NCBI GenBank assembly: GCA_951394405.1
Contig: OX596336.1
Span: 3,968,001-4,032,000, forward strand
Direction: 5' to 3'
Source: Coprinellus micaceus
Taxonomy: Eukaryota > Basidiomycota > Agaricomycetes > Agaricales > Psathyrellaceae
Length of the DNA: 64,000 nt
This document shows, piece by piece, positions 38,792 to 48,659 of the stretch. Within the stretch, counting starts at the first letter, position 1, and each line of letters starts with the position of its first letter. The position numbers and the translations under genes were made by a program. The notes beneath the pieces were generated by a model, which saw only the letters and a program-made list of their open reading frames with translations, was not told the origin of the DNA and did not search any database.

Positions 38792-40723
38792 ATGGCCCAG
38801 GTAAGTCGAAACTCTGCCAAGCGGTGAATGTTCAATGTTAGACACCTTTTTCCCCAGAAACTTGAAGTGAGTCAAAGTCCTGCAAACCGACAAGTGTTGC
38901 TCAACACCACACGCCCTGTTTACCCTCCAGATTGTAAGTCCAAACTCCTCAAACCGACGAGTGCCACTCAACGCCACACACCCCGTGTATCCTGCAGCCC
39001 GTAAGTCCAAACTCCTCGAACCGATGAGTGTCGCTCAACGCAAGATACCCCATTGTCCCTCCAGCCAGTAAGTCCAAATTCTTCAAACCGACGAGTGTCT
39101 CTCAACGCCAGACGCCCCGTGTACCCTACAGCCTGTAAGTCTAAATTCCTTGAATCGATGAGTGTCACTCAACGCCACACATCCCCTTTGCCCTGCAGCC
39201 CGTAAGTACATATTCCTCGAACCGATGAGTGTCACACAAAGCAAGAAACCCCACTCCCCCCCAGGGAGTAAGTCCAAATTCTTCAAACCGACGAGCGTTG
39301 ATCAACGCCAGACGCCCCGTTTGCCCTTCAGAGCGTAAGTCCGAGTTCCACAAACCGAGAAGCGTTACTCAAACGCCAGACGCCCCGCTTGCCCTCCAGA
39401 TCGTAAGTCCAAGTTCTGAAAACCGACGAGCGCCACTCAACGCCAGTCGCCCCGTTTGCCCTCCAGCCCGTAAGTCCAAGTTCCGCAAACCGACGTCACT
39501 CGACGCCAGACGCCCCGTGCGCCCTCCAGGAAGTAAGTCCAAATCCCCCAATCTGACAAGTGTTGCTCAACGCCATACGCCCCGTTTCTCTCCAGTCAGT
39601 AAGTCCAAGTTCCGCGAACCAACGAACGTCGCTCAACGCCAGGCTCCTTGCGCCCTTCAGATGGTAAGCTCGAGCTCCTCGAACCAACGAGTGCTGCTCA
39701 ATGTCGGATCCCCGCGTACCCTTTTAGTTTGTAAGTCCAAGTACTGGAAACCGACGAGCGTCACTCAATGCTAGACGCCCCATGTGCCTTCCAGCGAGTA
39801 TGTCCAAGTTATTCAAACCAACAAGCGTCACTCAATGCCAGACTTGCTCTCCAGGCAGTAAGTCCAAATCCCTCAAACTTACAAGTGATGTTCAACGTCA
39901 CACGCCCCGTTTGCCCTCCAGTCGGTAAGTCCAAATCCCTCAAACCGACGAGTGTGGCTCAACGCCACACTGTCTGTTTGCCCTCCAGCCCGTAAGTCGA
40001 AATTCCTCAAACCAACGAGTGTTGCTCAATACCCGATACCCTGCGTACCCTTTAGTGGGTAAGTCCAAGTTCCACAACCCGACGAGCGTTACTCAACGCC
40101 AGATACCCCGTATATCCTTTAGGTCGTAAGTCCAAATTCTTCAACCTGACGAGCATCACTCAACGCCAGATACCCCGCATACCCTCCAGACAGTAAGTCC
40201 AAATCCCTCAAACCGACGAGTGTTGCTCAACGCCAGACACCCCACACACCCTTTAGCTGGTAGATCCAAGTTATTCAAACCGACGAGTATCGCTCAAAGC
40301 CGGACGCCCATCTTCCCTCCACAAAGTAAGTCCAGGTCCCTTGGAATGGCCAGTGTTTCTCAATGCAGGGCTTCTCGTGTTACCCAGCAAGTAAGCCTAA
40401 ACTCTTCCAAGTGATACTAAGTGTTGCGTGCTCAATGCTAAACGTCCTGCGGCCCCCATTCTCACCCCTTTCAGCCTGTCCGCTCGAGTGCAAGATTGCG
40501 CAAACAGCAACCTGGGCCATCCAGATGTGTGTTCACTGAACCTCTTAATCCGCCTTCCCTTCACCCTCTTACCACTTCCCGTAGTCCAAGTCCTGGAAGA
40601 CTAGTTCAACGAAAGGCACGAGACCTTCAAGACCCATCTCAGGCACTATGTCCCGGAAACAGTACGTTCATACTCGCTTTACGAGGCCTTTACATATTGA
40701 AACGGATGCAGAGTTCACATTGA
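38792..40723 (+). CDS. Gene with an array of single-codon exons
   Basis: Not a known family. The model starts at ATG 38792 in a 9-nt exon (M A Q, 38792-38800). A 57-nt intron and a second 9-nt exon (K L E, 38858-38866) follow. Then come 23 exons of exactly 3 nt between introns of mostly 64 nt, and a last exon from 40475 with 82 codons to a TGA at 40721-40723. All introns are phase 0. The total is about 111 residues. The codons begin at 38931 ATT, 38998 CCC, 39065 CCA, 39132 CCT, 39199 CCC, 39265 GGA, 39332 AGC, 39400 ATC, 39467 CCC, 39530 GAA, 39596 TCA, 39661 ATG, 39728 TTT, 39795 CGA, 39855 GCA, 39922 TCG, 39989 CCC, 40056 TGG, 40123 GTC, 40190 ACA, 40257 CTG, 40323 AAA and 40388 CAA. The last exon is basic and Ser/Pro-rich (TSRSPSPGR). 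An upstream exon ending at 38729 with GTGAGT may extend the gene into copy A'. A further GTACGT...ATGCAG intron near 40661 is possible. Splicing is inferred and was not observed. Confidence 0.6.
38867..40474 (+). repeat. Tandem array of 24 intron-like units
   Basis: The consensus unit begins GTAAGTCCAAATCCCTCAAA, continues with CCGACGAGTGTTGCTCAACG and ends with CGCCCCGTTTGCCCTCCAG. Of 24 units, 19 start GTAAGT, two GTAAGC, and one each GTGAGT, GTATGT and GTAGAT. All but one (the unit ending at 40322 in AC) end in AG. Fifteen are exactly 64 nt. The others are 57, 60, 62, 62, 63, 63, 63, 65 and 84 nt. A CTCAAC-like branch site lies about 25 nt before most 3' ends. Two less similar introns, 38730-38791 and 38801-38857, precede the array. 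Spacers between units are always 3 nt. Confidence 0.93.
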
Positions 40724-40945
40724 CGACCTATTGTATTCTCTATGTACCCTCTCGGATTCTGATGTTTGTGCGACCGTATTTTCATGTATTCTTCCGTTTC
40801 ACCTATGTCGTTGCTGGCATCTGTACTGCGAACTGTTTATATTATTGTTGATCCATCTTTTCGAAGGGACACAGGCTGGCTGGGAGGGGTTTATTATCTA
40901 TTGCTCACACACGTACATAGATTCCAGAATGCCTCGGGAATCACC

Positions 40946-42562
40946 TTACTCGACGGTGGGAAGTACAGGGGTGAATGTAACCTCCATCCCTTGCCGCCGC
41001 AGCTCTTTGACCCAAGATGCGTCATTGGGATGCTTCGCAAACTTGGGCCTGTGCACCATAGTTACCACGAGCTTATCTAAAGAGGCGCCACTTCTACACC
41101 GCGTCGCCGACCTCCTCTGAATGTTTAGAGTAAAAAGTTCCCATTCGAACTCGTCGGATAAATTGAGAAGTTCCAGGACCCTAAGCTTCGGGAGGAACAT
41201 TTGCTGGGGGAGGTGAGGGATATCAAAAAGGTCCCTTGGGACGGGGACGTCGTCCAATATCAGGTGCTGTAGACCATGAAACGGTTGTAGTAGTCGTTGC
41301 AGGCCGTGTCGAGAAATTGGGAGCGAGTGGATCCGGAGGTGGCGGAGTTTGTTGAGTCGCTGTGACTGCTCAAGGAAGTGTAAAAAGTTGCTCACACAAC
41401 TCGTGGCGTGCGGGTCTTCGTGCATTGCGTCAGACGAGTCCTCCCCATTTTCGAAGCATATGTCCAGCTCGTCCAGCTCCGGCGCCTTCAAAAATAGGAA
41501 AAAACAGGTGTCAGAGTCTCGTGACGGCATGTGGTATATTCGGAGAGTTCGGAGGTTGGGTAGAAGATAGACTTTGCTTCCAAAGGGCTCTTCGCCCCAA
41601 TTTGTGCCCATTTGAGGTAGGTCGAGGGTAAGCACTTGGATGTTGGGGCACTGTTCAGCGGATTCGAGAAGCCACCGGACTGGCCAGTAGTTCGTTTCAA
41701 GAACGAGGGTCGTCAAATGTTGCAGGTTGATGGGTAGGACTTTGGGGCCGGTACACTCTTCGAAGTTGGGCAGTTTCAGGGAAAGGCTGGTGACTGAAGG
41801 CGGGAGCGTGTTGAGGATGCCAGTTTCAGCACCCGAAGAACGGCCCCACCAGGACTCCACCACCAACGTCAGGGAGTGTAAGTTAACCCAAGGGCTGCTG
41901 CCCTCAGGCATTGTGGCCGTCTTGGCCCCCAGGGAGGAAACCAATGCTTGAAAACATTGGATACTTGAGCATCGAAGTCGAATATCGTCGAGAATAGGAC
42001 CCTCGACTAGCAAACGCGCTACCCCACCCCCCGCCTTCAACAGGCACCCGTCGTCGTCGTCTTCGTCCGAGGATCTTTCCGAGTCGCTGTCATCGATATC
42101 TGAATCGTCATCGCTCCAGTGGTCTATATCAAAGAGGGTGAGGATTTTTGGGAGGCCTCCCGAGCGCGAAAGCCACGTTTGAACCTTGTCGGCCGATGCA
42201 GACAGCGAGGTTCCTTTGATCTGAACGTTCGTCCACAACGCCGGGGTAGCCAACGCCGCCTGCTGCCACACCTTACAAACGAGGGAGAGGCGCTTCAGCC
42301 TCCAGTCGTTGACAATGATCTCGTTGTAAACTGGGTGGATGATGGCGAAGGTAAAGATCTCCCCGAGAATTTCTCGTGGTATCGTTCTTTGCCATGGAGA
42401 GGGGAGCTGTGTCTCGAGCGCCTTGCACTCCGCCTCGAGCTTCCGAAGGTCTGCGCGGAGCTTAGCTATCGCTTCCTTCCGGGTGTCTACTTCATGCTGG
42501 ATGGCCTCTAGGTTTGGGGAGGTACAAGGAGGAGATGGGGCCGAAGGTTGATGTCGATCCAT
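40946..42562 (-). CDS. F-box/LRR-like protein
   Basis: Single-exon gene of 538 codons, intact from ATG 42562. The N-terminus has a coiled-coil-like segment (TRKEAIAKLRADLRKLEAEC), then an F-box-like core, TIPREILGEIFTFAI ... LSLVCKVWQQAALATPALW. An acidic insert follows near residue 155 (DDDSDIDDSDSERSSDEDDD). The rest is leucine-rich, consistent with degenerate LRRs (LNKLRHLRIHSLPISRHGLQ). The family normally recruits substrates to SCF ubiquitin ligases through Skp1. The substrate cannot be predicted. Its 3' end converges on the single-codon-exon gene. Confidence 0.85.
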   Translation of the reverse strand: MDRHQPSAPSPPCTSPNLEAIQHEVDTRKEAIAKLRADLRKLEAECKALETQLPSPWQRTIPREILGEIFTFAIIHPVYNEIIVNDWRLKRLSLVCKVWQQAALATPALWTNVQIKGTSLSASADKVQTWLSRSGGLPKILTLFDIDHWSDDDSDIDDSDSERSSDEDDDDGCLLKAGGGVARLLVEGPILDDIRLRCSSIQCFQALVSSLGAKTATMPEGSSPWVNLHSLTLVVESWWGRSSGAETGILNTLPPSVTSLSLKLPNFEECTGPKVLPINLQHLTTLVLETNYWPVRWLLESAEQCPNIQVLTLDLPQMGTNWGEEPFGSKVYLLPNLRTLRIYHMPSRDSDTCFFLFLKAPELDELDICFENGEDSSDAMHEDPHATSCVSNFLHFLEQSQRLNKLRHLRIHSLPISRHGLQRLLQPFHGLQHLILDDVPVPRDLFDIPHLPQQMFLPKLRVLELLNLSDEFEWELFTLNIQRRSATRCRSGASLDKLVVTMVHRPKFAKHPNDASWVKELRRQGMEVTFTPVLPTVE

Positions 42563-42968
42563 GGAGATGATGGTGGCTCAGGAGCAAGACACTCGGAGGC
42601 CGCACAGCCCGCTGCCAGGATTACGGTGGCACGGTCAAGCCTGCGATCGTATCGCATTAGCCAGCCTTGTGGACATTGGTCGGTAGGTCACGTCGCCGCA
42701 GTCAGCGTGAAGAAGCCTCATGCCTTCGCCTACTCGAATACCTAAGGAAGCAAATCATACGTTCTATGCACTCTTACCCCCACTGTTAAACTAGGCTGCA
42801 CCTTCGAACTCTCCCATCCCACACTGCACAACGACACGGACTCCGGCCACCGCCAAGACCTAGCCGAGGACCAGAGCCCATCCAGGATCCGACCAGGATT
42901 CCGAGTTGCCGAGGATTGCGCATTTCCCACATCTAGCCAACCTTACAGAACGAGAAGCTCACGCCGAG

Positions 42969-44944
42969 ATGGAACGGGAGGAGCAGGACCTATTCGTGAC
43001 GGTAAAGGTTATCACCGACGAGACCTTCTCTCATCATGAAGGCTTCGACCTTGCTTCATTCGACAAGAAGAACCCGCCACCGTCCGATTTGTCGAGTTTC
43101 CGTGTGTTGAAGCAGGAGACGTACAGCACCTTCAAGAGTCGCATAGCACGCCGCTTCAACTACGACGAGAACCAGATCCGTCTTTGGGTCCTTATTGTTC
43201 GTGAGAACAAGACAGTTCGACCAGAAACACCGCACCTCCCTGATCTTGATTCCGCTCTGCGAAGTCAGTGTTCGCGCTACTGAAGTACTCCAGAGGATGA
43301 CGAAATCTTGCAGTGGAGGACCTTCTGGACAATTTCGGATATTCAGAGTACCTACGTTTTTACTTGGACGTTATTCCCGACATTGCGAAGGTGCGTCCCT
43401 GTTTGATCTAGATAGCCTCACATCCAACTCATTTCCCCACTCAGCCCCTTCAAGAATCCATGATGGTGTTCTTGAAACACTTCAATACCTTGAGGCAGAG
43501 CCTTGTGGGTGCAGGCAAGATCTTTGCCTTCCCGTCGAACAAAGTTTGCGATCTTACCCCTCTCATCAACGAGCGGATGCAGTGGGCACCAGGAACTCCT
43601 CTCAAGTTGTATGAGGTGTGTATATGTGTTGTTACACAAAACATCCCCCAACGACTACGCCGTTTCTATAGGAAATCAGACCTGGATGGATTGAGTCGAT
43701 GAACCCCCAGTGGTCGCTTGATCAGAGCGAGATTCAGCATGGTGATATCATTTGTTTCCAGGTGGACCTCCCAGAGAGGGAGTGCGTACACCCTTCTTCT
43801 ATGTGTACTGACAGCATTACTTATGAGCCTCGCAGGATCGATAACTTCGAAATGCAGGGCCTCTGCTCAAATCCCATTCAGTTCTACAATTGCCTTCAAA
43901 ATTGCGTGATGGTGACTTCGCCGTTTAGGATCTATGAGCTTTGCCGCCCCGACAACCCGACCCGCTGCCAGTTTGTTTCCCTCCTATGCACTGCAGCCCT
44001 CTCTGATGGTGGATCTGAGGCTGCCGAGGCTCTCATCTGTGGGTGCTTGAAGCTCTGTCGGGACTCGAAGGCGTTGCTGTCACATGCATTGCAAACACAG
44101 TTCCTTAACGGAAGGACCCTTTTACATTCCGCAATTTGCAGCATCGACACCACAACGCCACGGGAGGATGTTCCGCCAATAATCAATGCCTTGCTTGATC
44201 AATGCCTGCTTCCACTCTCCGAAGTAGTCATGGGCGACATCGAGAAGGCTTGTTGTGAAAGAAACGACAATGCGCTCCTCCATACCTTGAGGCGGCACCC
44301 TGCGCTAAGACCCTGGACTCCCGATGGGTCTGGCTATCCCAATATTACGGTCGGCGAGGATTATGCAATCACGTTTACCATCCCCAGGTTTCTGAATCGA
44401 ATGCTAGTGAGCTTGGAGGTTGAGATTCCATTTGTGCTAATGGGTCAGTACGCTCACAGTTCTACATTTACGCCTGCTTAGAGGATAATGTTGCATTTCA
44501 GGGTTTTTGTACCGGGTTACGATTTCATGCAACCCTGATCGGTGGAGCCTTGCTGTATCTCTTGACGAGGAAAGGTCCAGGCCAAAATCAAGCTCTGGCA
44601 CTCTCGGCCGAATGTCACTTTTGATTCAGACACGCGTTTTGGGTGAGTCGCGAGTTCAGCCCTGTGGCTTGCGATGGGTGACGCCATTATCACTCCAGGG
44701 GATACCCCAGCATCATTGGTACCCATAGTCGAAGACAAGGCATATGCCGATTACATTCGCGGGATTAATGTCGACTTCCTGCGTACGAGGTAGGCGCCAC
44801 CAATCCATGAGTGTGTCCCGGTCGCTAAATACGACCTTCTTGCTTGCGCCTTATTGCAGGAGTACCGAGTTTCTGGGGATAGAGAGAGAGCTGTCGGGTA
44901 AGCTGATTCCAACCTGGTGGGACTTTCCATGGCAACCCCGGTAG
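42969..44944 (+). CDS. Chimeric gene: USP7/Ubp15 ICP0-binding region plus unknown C-terminus
   Basis: The first half matches the region just after the peptidase domain of USP7/Ubp15 deubiquitinases: TVKVITDETFSHHEGFDLAS, FRVLKQETYSTFKSRIARRF, YLDVIPDIAK, GKIFAFPSNKVCDLTPLINE, KLYEEIRPGWIESMNP and SEIQHGDIICFQVDLPERE, with introns at each junction. The MATH and catalytic domains are absent. After QFYNCLQNCVMV the frame passes without an intron into a different protein: ALQTQFLNGRTLLHSAICSI, then further exons RWSLAVSLDEE, GDTPASLVPIVEDKAYADYI and GINVDFLRTR. The stop TAG is at 44942-44944. All exons join in frame, so it may be expressed. It has no protease centre. It might bind former USP7 partners, but that is speculation. 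ATG 42969 is the first in frame. A CTTACAG acceptor at 42948 suggests the exon was once internal. Confidence 0.75.
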
Positions 44945-45218
44945 TTCAGAGCTCGGGAAAGCTAAGGGTGGATGCATGTAACCGTCAGCATTCAACACCT
45001 TGATCAAACTGAGACACTTCATTTCTTCCTCAAATAATGGGACTGGAATTGCACCTACGCCGCTCAAGCAACCCATCGAGTGCGTTGAGCGCTGAATGTT
45101 GAAGGGTGAATAAGGGAGCAGCAACAAGGAATTAGAGAATAAGAAACACGGGACAATTAGGGTCATGCATTGGAAACGAAATTATGGTCATTCTCGAATG
45201 AGATCTGGACCTCGAACA

Positions 45219-46748
45219 TCAGAGATGTGCGCCTATGATGATGTGCGCGTCAATTCCTTCCTCCCGCAGATTCTTCGCATCCCAGGTATCGTCCGGGTGC
45301 TGACCCCACCGCGAAGACAACTCCACCACAAGTTTACGGAACTTCGAGGAACCGGGAGCTACACAGCGGTTCGCTCTCGACGAAGCGAAGCCGCAAACGT
45401 CCTGGTAACCGAACGATTCGTACATGTGGAAGAGTTCAAGGATTTCGAGGCGAGGGAGGATGTTGTCGACTACCGTGTTTCGCCGGAAGAAAGTGGAGTC
45501 GACACCAATTCGATCCAGGGTCAAGTGGGTAACCCACGGAAGACGGGAGAGAACGTGATCCAATCTTTCTTCCGAAATGGTGATCTCAGCGAGACGGAGA
45601 CGGTGGAACGTTTCCTCGCACCGAGACCGCTTGATGAGGGACCATATTTCATCGCCGAGCCTGAATCGATCATCGGGGTCGAAGTCATCGTCCTCGAATT
45701 GGATGTCGAGTTCGGCAAGGGTCGGCGTCACGAATAGACGAAGGATGTTGAGGTTCCATCCCACGTTTACAGGAAGTTCGTGGATGCGAAGGATGCAAAG
45801 ATTGGGGAAGGTCAGATGACCCCCTTCACGCTGGAACGAAGTCGCGTCCCACCAGTGTTGATCCGCCCATGACAGTTCAAAATCCATTTTCAGGAGGAGC
45901 GTATGAAGGTTTTTACACAATGGCAAGGTCCCTTGGTCCCATGTGGTCGGCCAAACGAAGGTGAACGCGAGGTTGGTGAGGTTGCCAAGCATCGTTTGGA
46001 TGTACGCGGAACCGTTTGCAGCTTGGGCGTCATCTTGCAGGAATGGACCGTCCAGGTTGAGCGTCGTTGGGATAAGGTGGGGACCGGGCTGTCCCTCGCC
46101 GGCTACGAAATGGGGACCAAGCCCTAATTCCGATGTGTTGAGTTCGATGGTCTTGATAGAAGTCCATGATGGGGGAGGAGCGTTATTGGGGGTCATTAAC
46201 TCGAGAGAAAGCCACTGGAAACACTCGGAGGTTTCCGACATCATGGTCAGACGATCAATTGAGGGGCCGCTTTTCAGGAAGTCAACGAGTCCCTCGACAA
46301 CCAGAACACAACCATCTTCATGGCCCGCACAAGCCCTGCCCGAGTAGAGGGTGAGGGAGCGTGGGGTAGTCCCTGACCTGGCGAGCCAATTCTTGACCTT
46401 GACGAAGTCGATTGGGTCCCGAGTGTCAAGATCCAACCCAACCGTGTTCCAAAGTTGGGGTGTCGAGAGTGCCGTCGTTCTCCACGTCTTACAGACAAGG
46501 CATATTGTTGTGAGTGCGCTGGGGATTTTTCAGGGGTCTTCTACGTTGGAAACCACGGCTATGAATATTTCTCCTAGGACTTCGGCTGGAAGTTCGCGTA
46601 ACGGGGACAACAGGGCTTGGTATTTCTTGACTTCGAGTTCGAGTTTCCGAATGGCTGCCATGCGAGTCGCTATTTCCCCTTCGACAGAGGCGGTTTCGAG
46701 TGCCTGCAGGGGAGCATTGCTAGTGAACAAGGATTCCAATGGGTCCAT
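45219..46748 (-). pseudogene. F-box/LRR gene with one in-frame TGA
   Basis: Paralogue of the intact gene at 53499-55028. ATG 46748 opens MDPLESLFTSNAPLQALE, then the F-box core LRELPAEVLGEIFIAVVSN. A TGA at 46532-46530 stands where the paralogue has a sense codon (KTPQ in its sequence). The frame is otherwise open: CLVCKTWRTTALSTPQLWNT and then about 400 residues of leucine-rich sequence to 45219. One nonsense change in an otherwise clean frame suggests very recent loss, readthrough, or a sequencing error. It lies 234 bp downstream of a tRNA-Val gene on the same strand. Confidence 0.8.
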
Positions 46749-46866
46749 GATGGTGGTTGAGAAGAGAGGATCTACAGGAGGTTGATGCCGCTGTCGGGTC
46801 TGACTCGCAATGGGTGATGGGAACCACGAGGGCGTGTTGCTCGGAGATGACTTGGGATCGAAAGGC

Positions 46867-46934
46867 AAAAAAAAAAAAAAAAGTAGCCCAGGGGTAAGTT
46901 CAAAGTTCAAAGTTCAAAGTTCAAAGTTCAAAGA
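46867..46934. repeat. Poly-A run and 7-bp microsatellite
   Basis: A run of 16 A (46867-46882) is followed by about five copies of AGTTCAA (to 46934). It lies between a tRNA-Val and its F-box neighbour. The matching spacer of the paralogous pair at 53329-53498 lacks it and is 64 bp shorter. Confidence 0.9.
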
Positions 46935-46982
46935 ATCAAACGACGGCCTTAAGTACGGGGATCGTAGAGTACAAGGGCAAAA

Positions 46983-47056
46983 TGATTCGACCCAGGCTCG
47001 AACTGGGGACCTTCTGTGTGTTAGACAGATGCGATAACCAACTACGCCACCGAACC
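46983..47056 (-). tRNA. tRNA-Val(AAC)
   Basis: 74-nt intronless cloverleaf. The acceptor stem GGTTCGG/TCGAATC has two G-U pairs and discriminator A. The D-stem is GCG/CGC. The anticodon stem is TCTGT/ACAGA around the loop CTAACAC, giving anticodon AAC. The T-stem is CCCAG/CTGGG with loop TTCGAGC. The A box TGGCGTAGTTGG and B box GTTCGAGCC are intact, and TTTT follows on the transcribed strand. Confidence 0.96.
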
Positions 47057-47972
47057 ACTATTTCTTTCAGCGCCTATTGGTTTGCCGAGGACCCCACGCG
47101 GCGCAACGCAAAAAAGCAACGGCGAGCGTGAGCGCTTATCACTCCTCTCCCTTTCAGCTGAACCACCACGGAGCGGCTCTACCCTTTCATCGAGAGGTCG
47201 AACACTACGACGGGGCTTTAGGACTCGGATGCTCCCATCGACAGGACCGGCGACTCGGATAGCCACCTCAGATCTCGAGGGTTCGGGCAAAAGTTCTCTT
47301 TCAATTCGCCGTGAGAGTCGCGTCATGAACTACCTGGGAGGACGCAGCTGCAATGGACCGGGACGTTTCCGCGATTGCGAGCATCGTTGATCTTACCACC
47401 ATTGGCGCTACTTCGCCGTGGAAAGAAGTTCGATTTGACTTCACCATCGAGCGAGAGGATTTGTCTCTGTCTCTGCTCCTTCGCGTCAGTGCACTCGAGG
47501 ATATGCTTTCCCTTGGAAGAGTCACCCAGGACTACGCGGCAAGCCGAGGAGTATGCGTGAGGATGCACTCGAATACTCACAGCGGAAGAATCTCAGCCAT
47601 GACTCGGACGAGTCACCCGCGGTGCCTTCGTATCCATCACAGTAGCTGCTCGCCGTCCAAGAGTAAGAGGGGGCCGCGGGTGCTCAAAGGCCTATGGGTG
47701 TTATTTGATACCCTGACTGCCCAATGCAAGGACGTGCTTTCATCGGTGGGGAGGGAGTCGAAGGACCTTGAGGGTAAGACGGTCGAGTTGAAGGGATTTA
47801 GTTTAGATGTTGGCTTTGGCGACCATTCGACTAGTTCTTGGGACTACGCTCTAATCGGCCGTTATGCTACGAGACTTTACCTCTCCTGATTGCATATATC
47901 GTGTATCGTTCGAGCAGGTCGCCCCGTGGGTCACCCTTGGGCCATCAACTCCGCTTGCTCTCCTACACTCAT
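47057..47972. other. Stretch without a supported gene
   Basis: A 178-codon open frame (47353-47889, plus) has no recognisable domain and overlaps open frames on the other strand. I do not call it a gene. Confidence 0.4.
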
Positions 47973-48659
47973 GTAGGACCCCCCTATATGCCTAGCTTAC
48001 CCCGATCTTTAAGTCCCAAAATCGTCAAAATTCGTCATGACCACTTTTGGGAATTTCGTCGCATAAGTATCGGGACCTCGGGGTTCGGCACACTTTTCGT
48101 CGCATGTTTGACCGGACGTCTACGGGTACCGCATTCGCCGCATAAAGGCGAAAAGTCCTCGGAAGGGAGAGAAAAGGAGTATAATGACACGACTATAACA
48201 CACTACGAATTCAAATGCAACGATCTAATGAGAAGGATGAAATATAGACACTGGGGGAAGCAAAAGAACTAATCGTCGCACTCGGATTCACCACATCCCG
48301 CCGAATCGCTGAGGGAATCGTGTCGCGCTTTCCATTCCATACCCAACCGAATCACGTTTCACCCTCTTGGAGAAAGCCGCCACAGGGTCAACCTTTATTG
48401 CAGCCCAAAGCAACCCATCTAGCAGCCACGGTCGAAATCTGAACTCGCAGCCGCCCTGCGATGGTCGACCCGACCTCCTGCTTTCGGCGCATAAAGATCA
48501 GAGGTCGCTGGCGACGGACCCAAAAACGTCACATATATATCAGAGGGGGGTCGGTCATTAATCAAAATTCGTCACATAAGTCTCGGGGCTGAGCCATTTT
48601 TTCGGCTCATTTTCGTCGCATGAAGATCGGGGTTAGCTAGGCGTATTGGGGGGTCCTAC
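47973..48659. mobile_element. Non-autonomous DNA transposon (MITE-like) with TSD
   Basis: The left end GTAGGACCCCCCTATATGCC and the right end, read on the other strand, GTAGGACCCCCCAATACGCC form terminal inverted repeats. They continue with CTAGCT(T/A)ACCCCGATCTT for a total of about 35-40 bp. TCAT flanks both sides (47969-47972 and 48660-48663) as a 4-bp target-site duplication. The interior is AT-rich and non-coding, with dispersed subterminal motifs such as TTCGTCGCATAAGTATCGGG and TTCGTCACATAAGTCTCGGG. No transposase is present, so it must be moved in trans. Plavaka cannot be linked to it from what I see. Confidence 0.85.

Noticed and set aside
39229..39774. A 181-codon open frame running through the array, and several 60-70-codon frames on the minus strand
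   Set aside because: The unit is 67 bp, not a multiple of three, so the frame rotates from unit to unit and openness follows from the lack of stops in the repeat. The regular splice signals explain the unit better than coding repeats do.
38867..40474. CRISPR-like array
   Set aside because: The repeats are 57-65 nt with 3-nt spacers, vary in length, sit in a eukaryotic genome and carry splice signals. Nothing fits CRISPR.
47353..47889. 178-codon open frame next to the MITE
   Set aside because: No recognisable motif and an unremarkable composition. It could be a small gene but I cannot support it.
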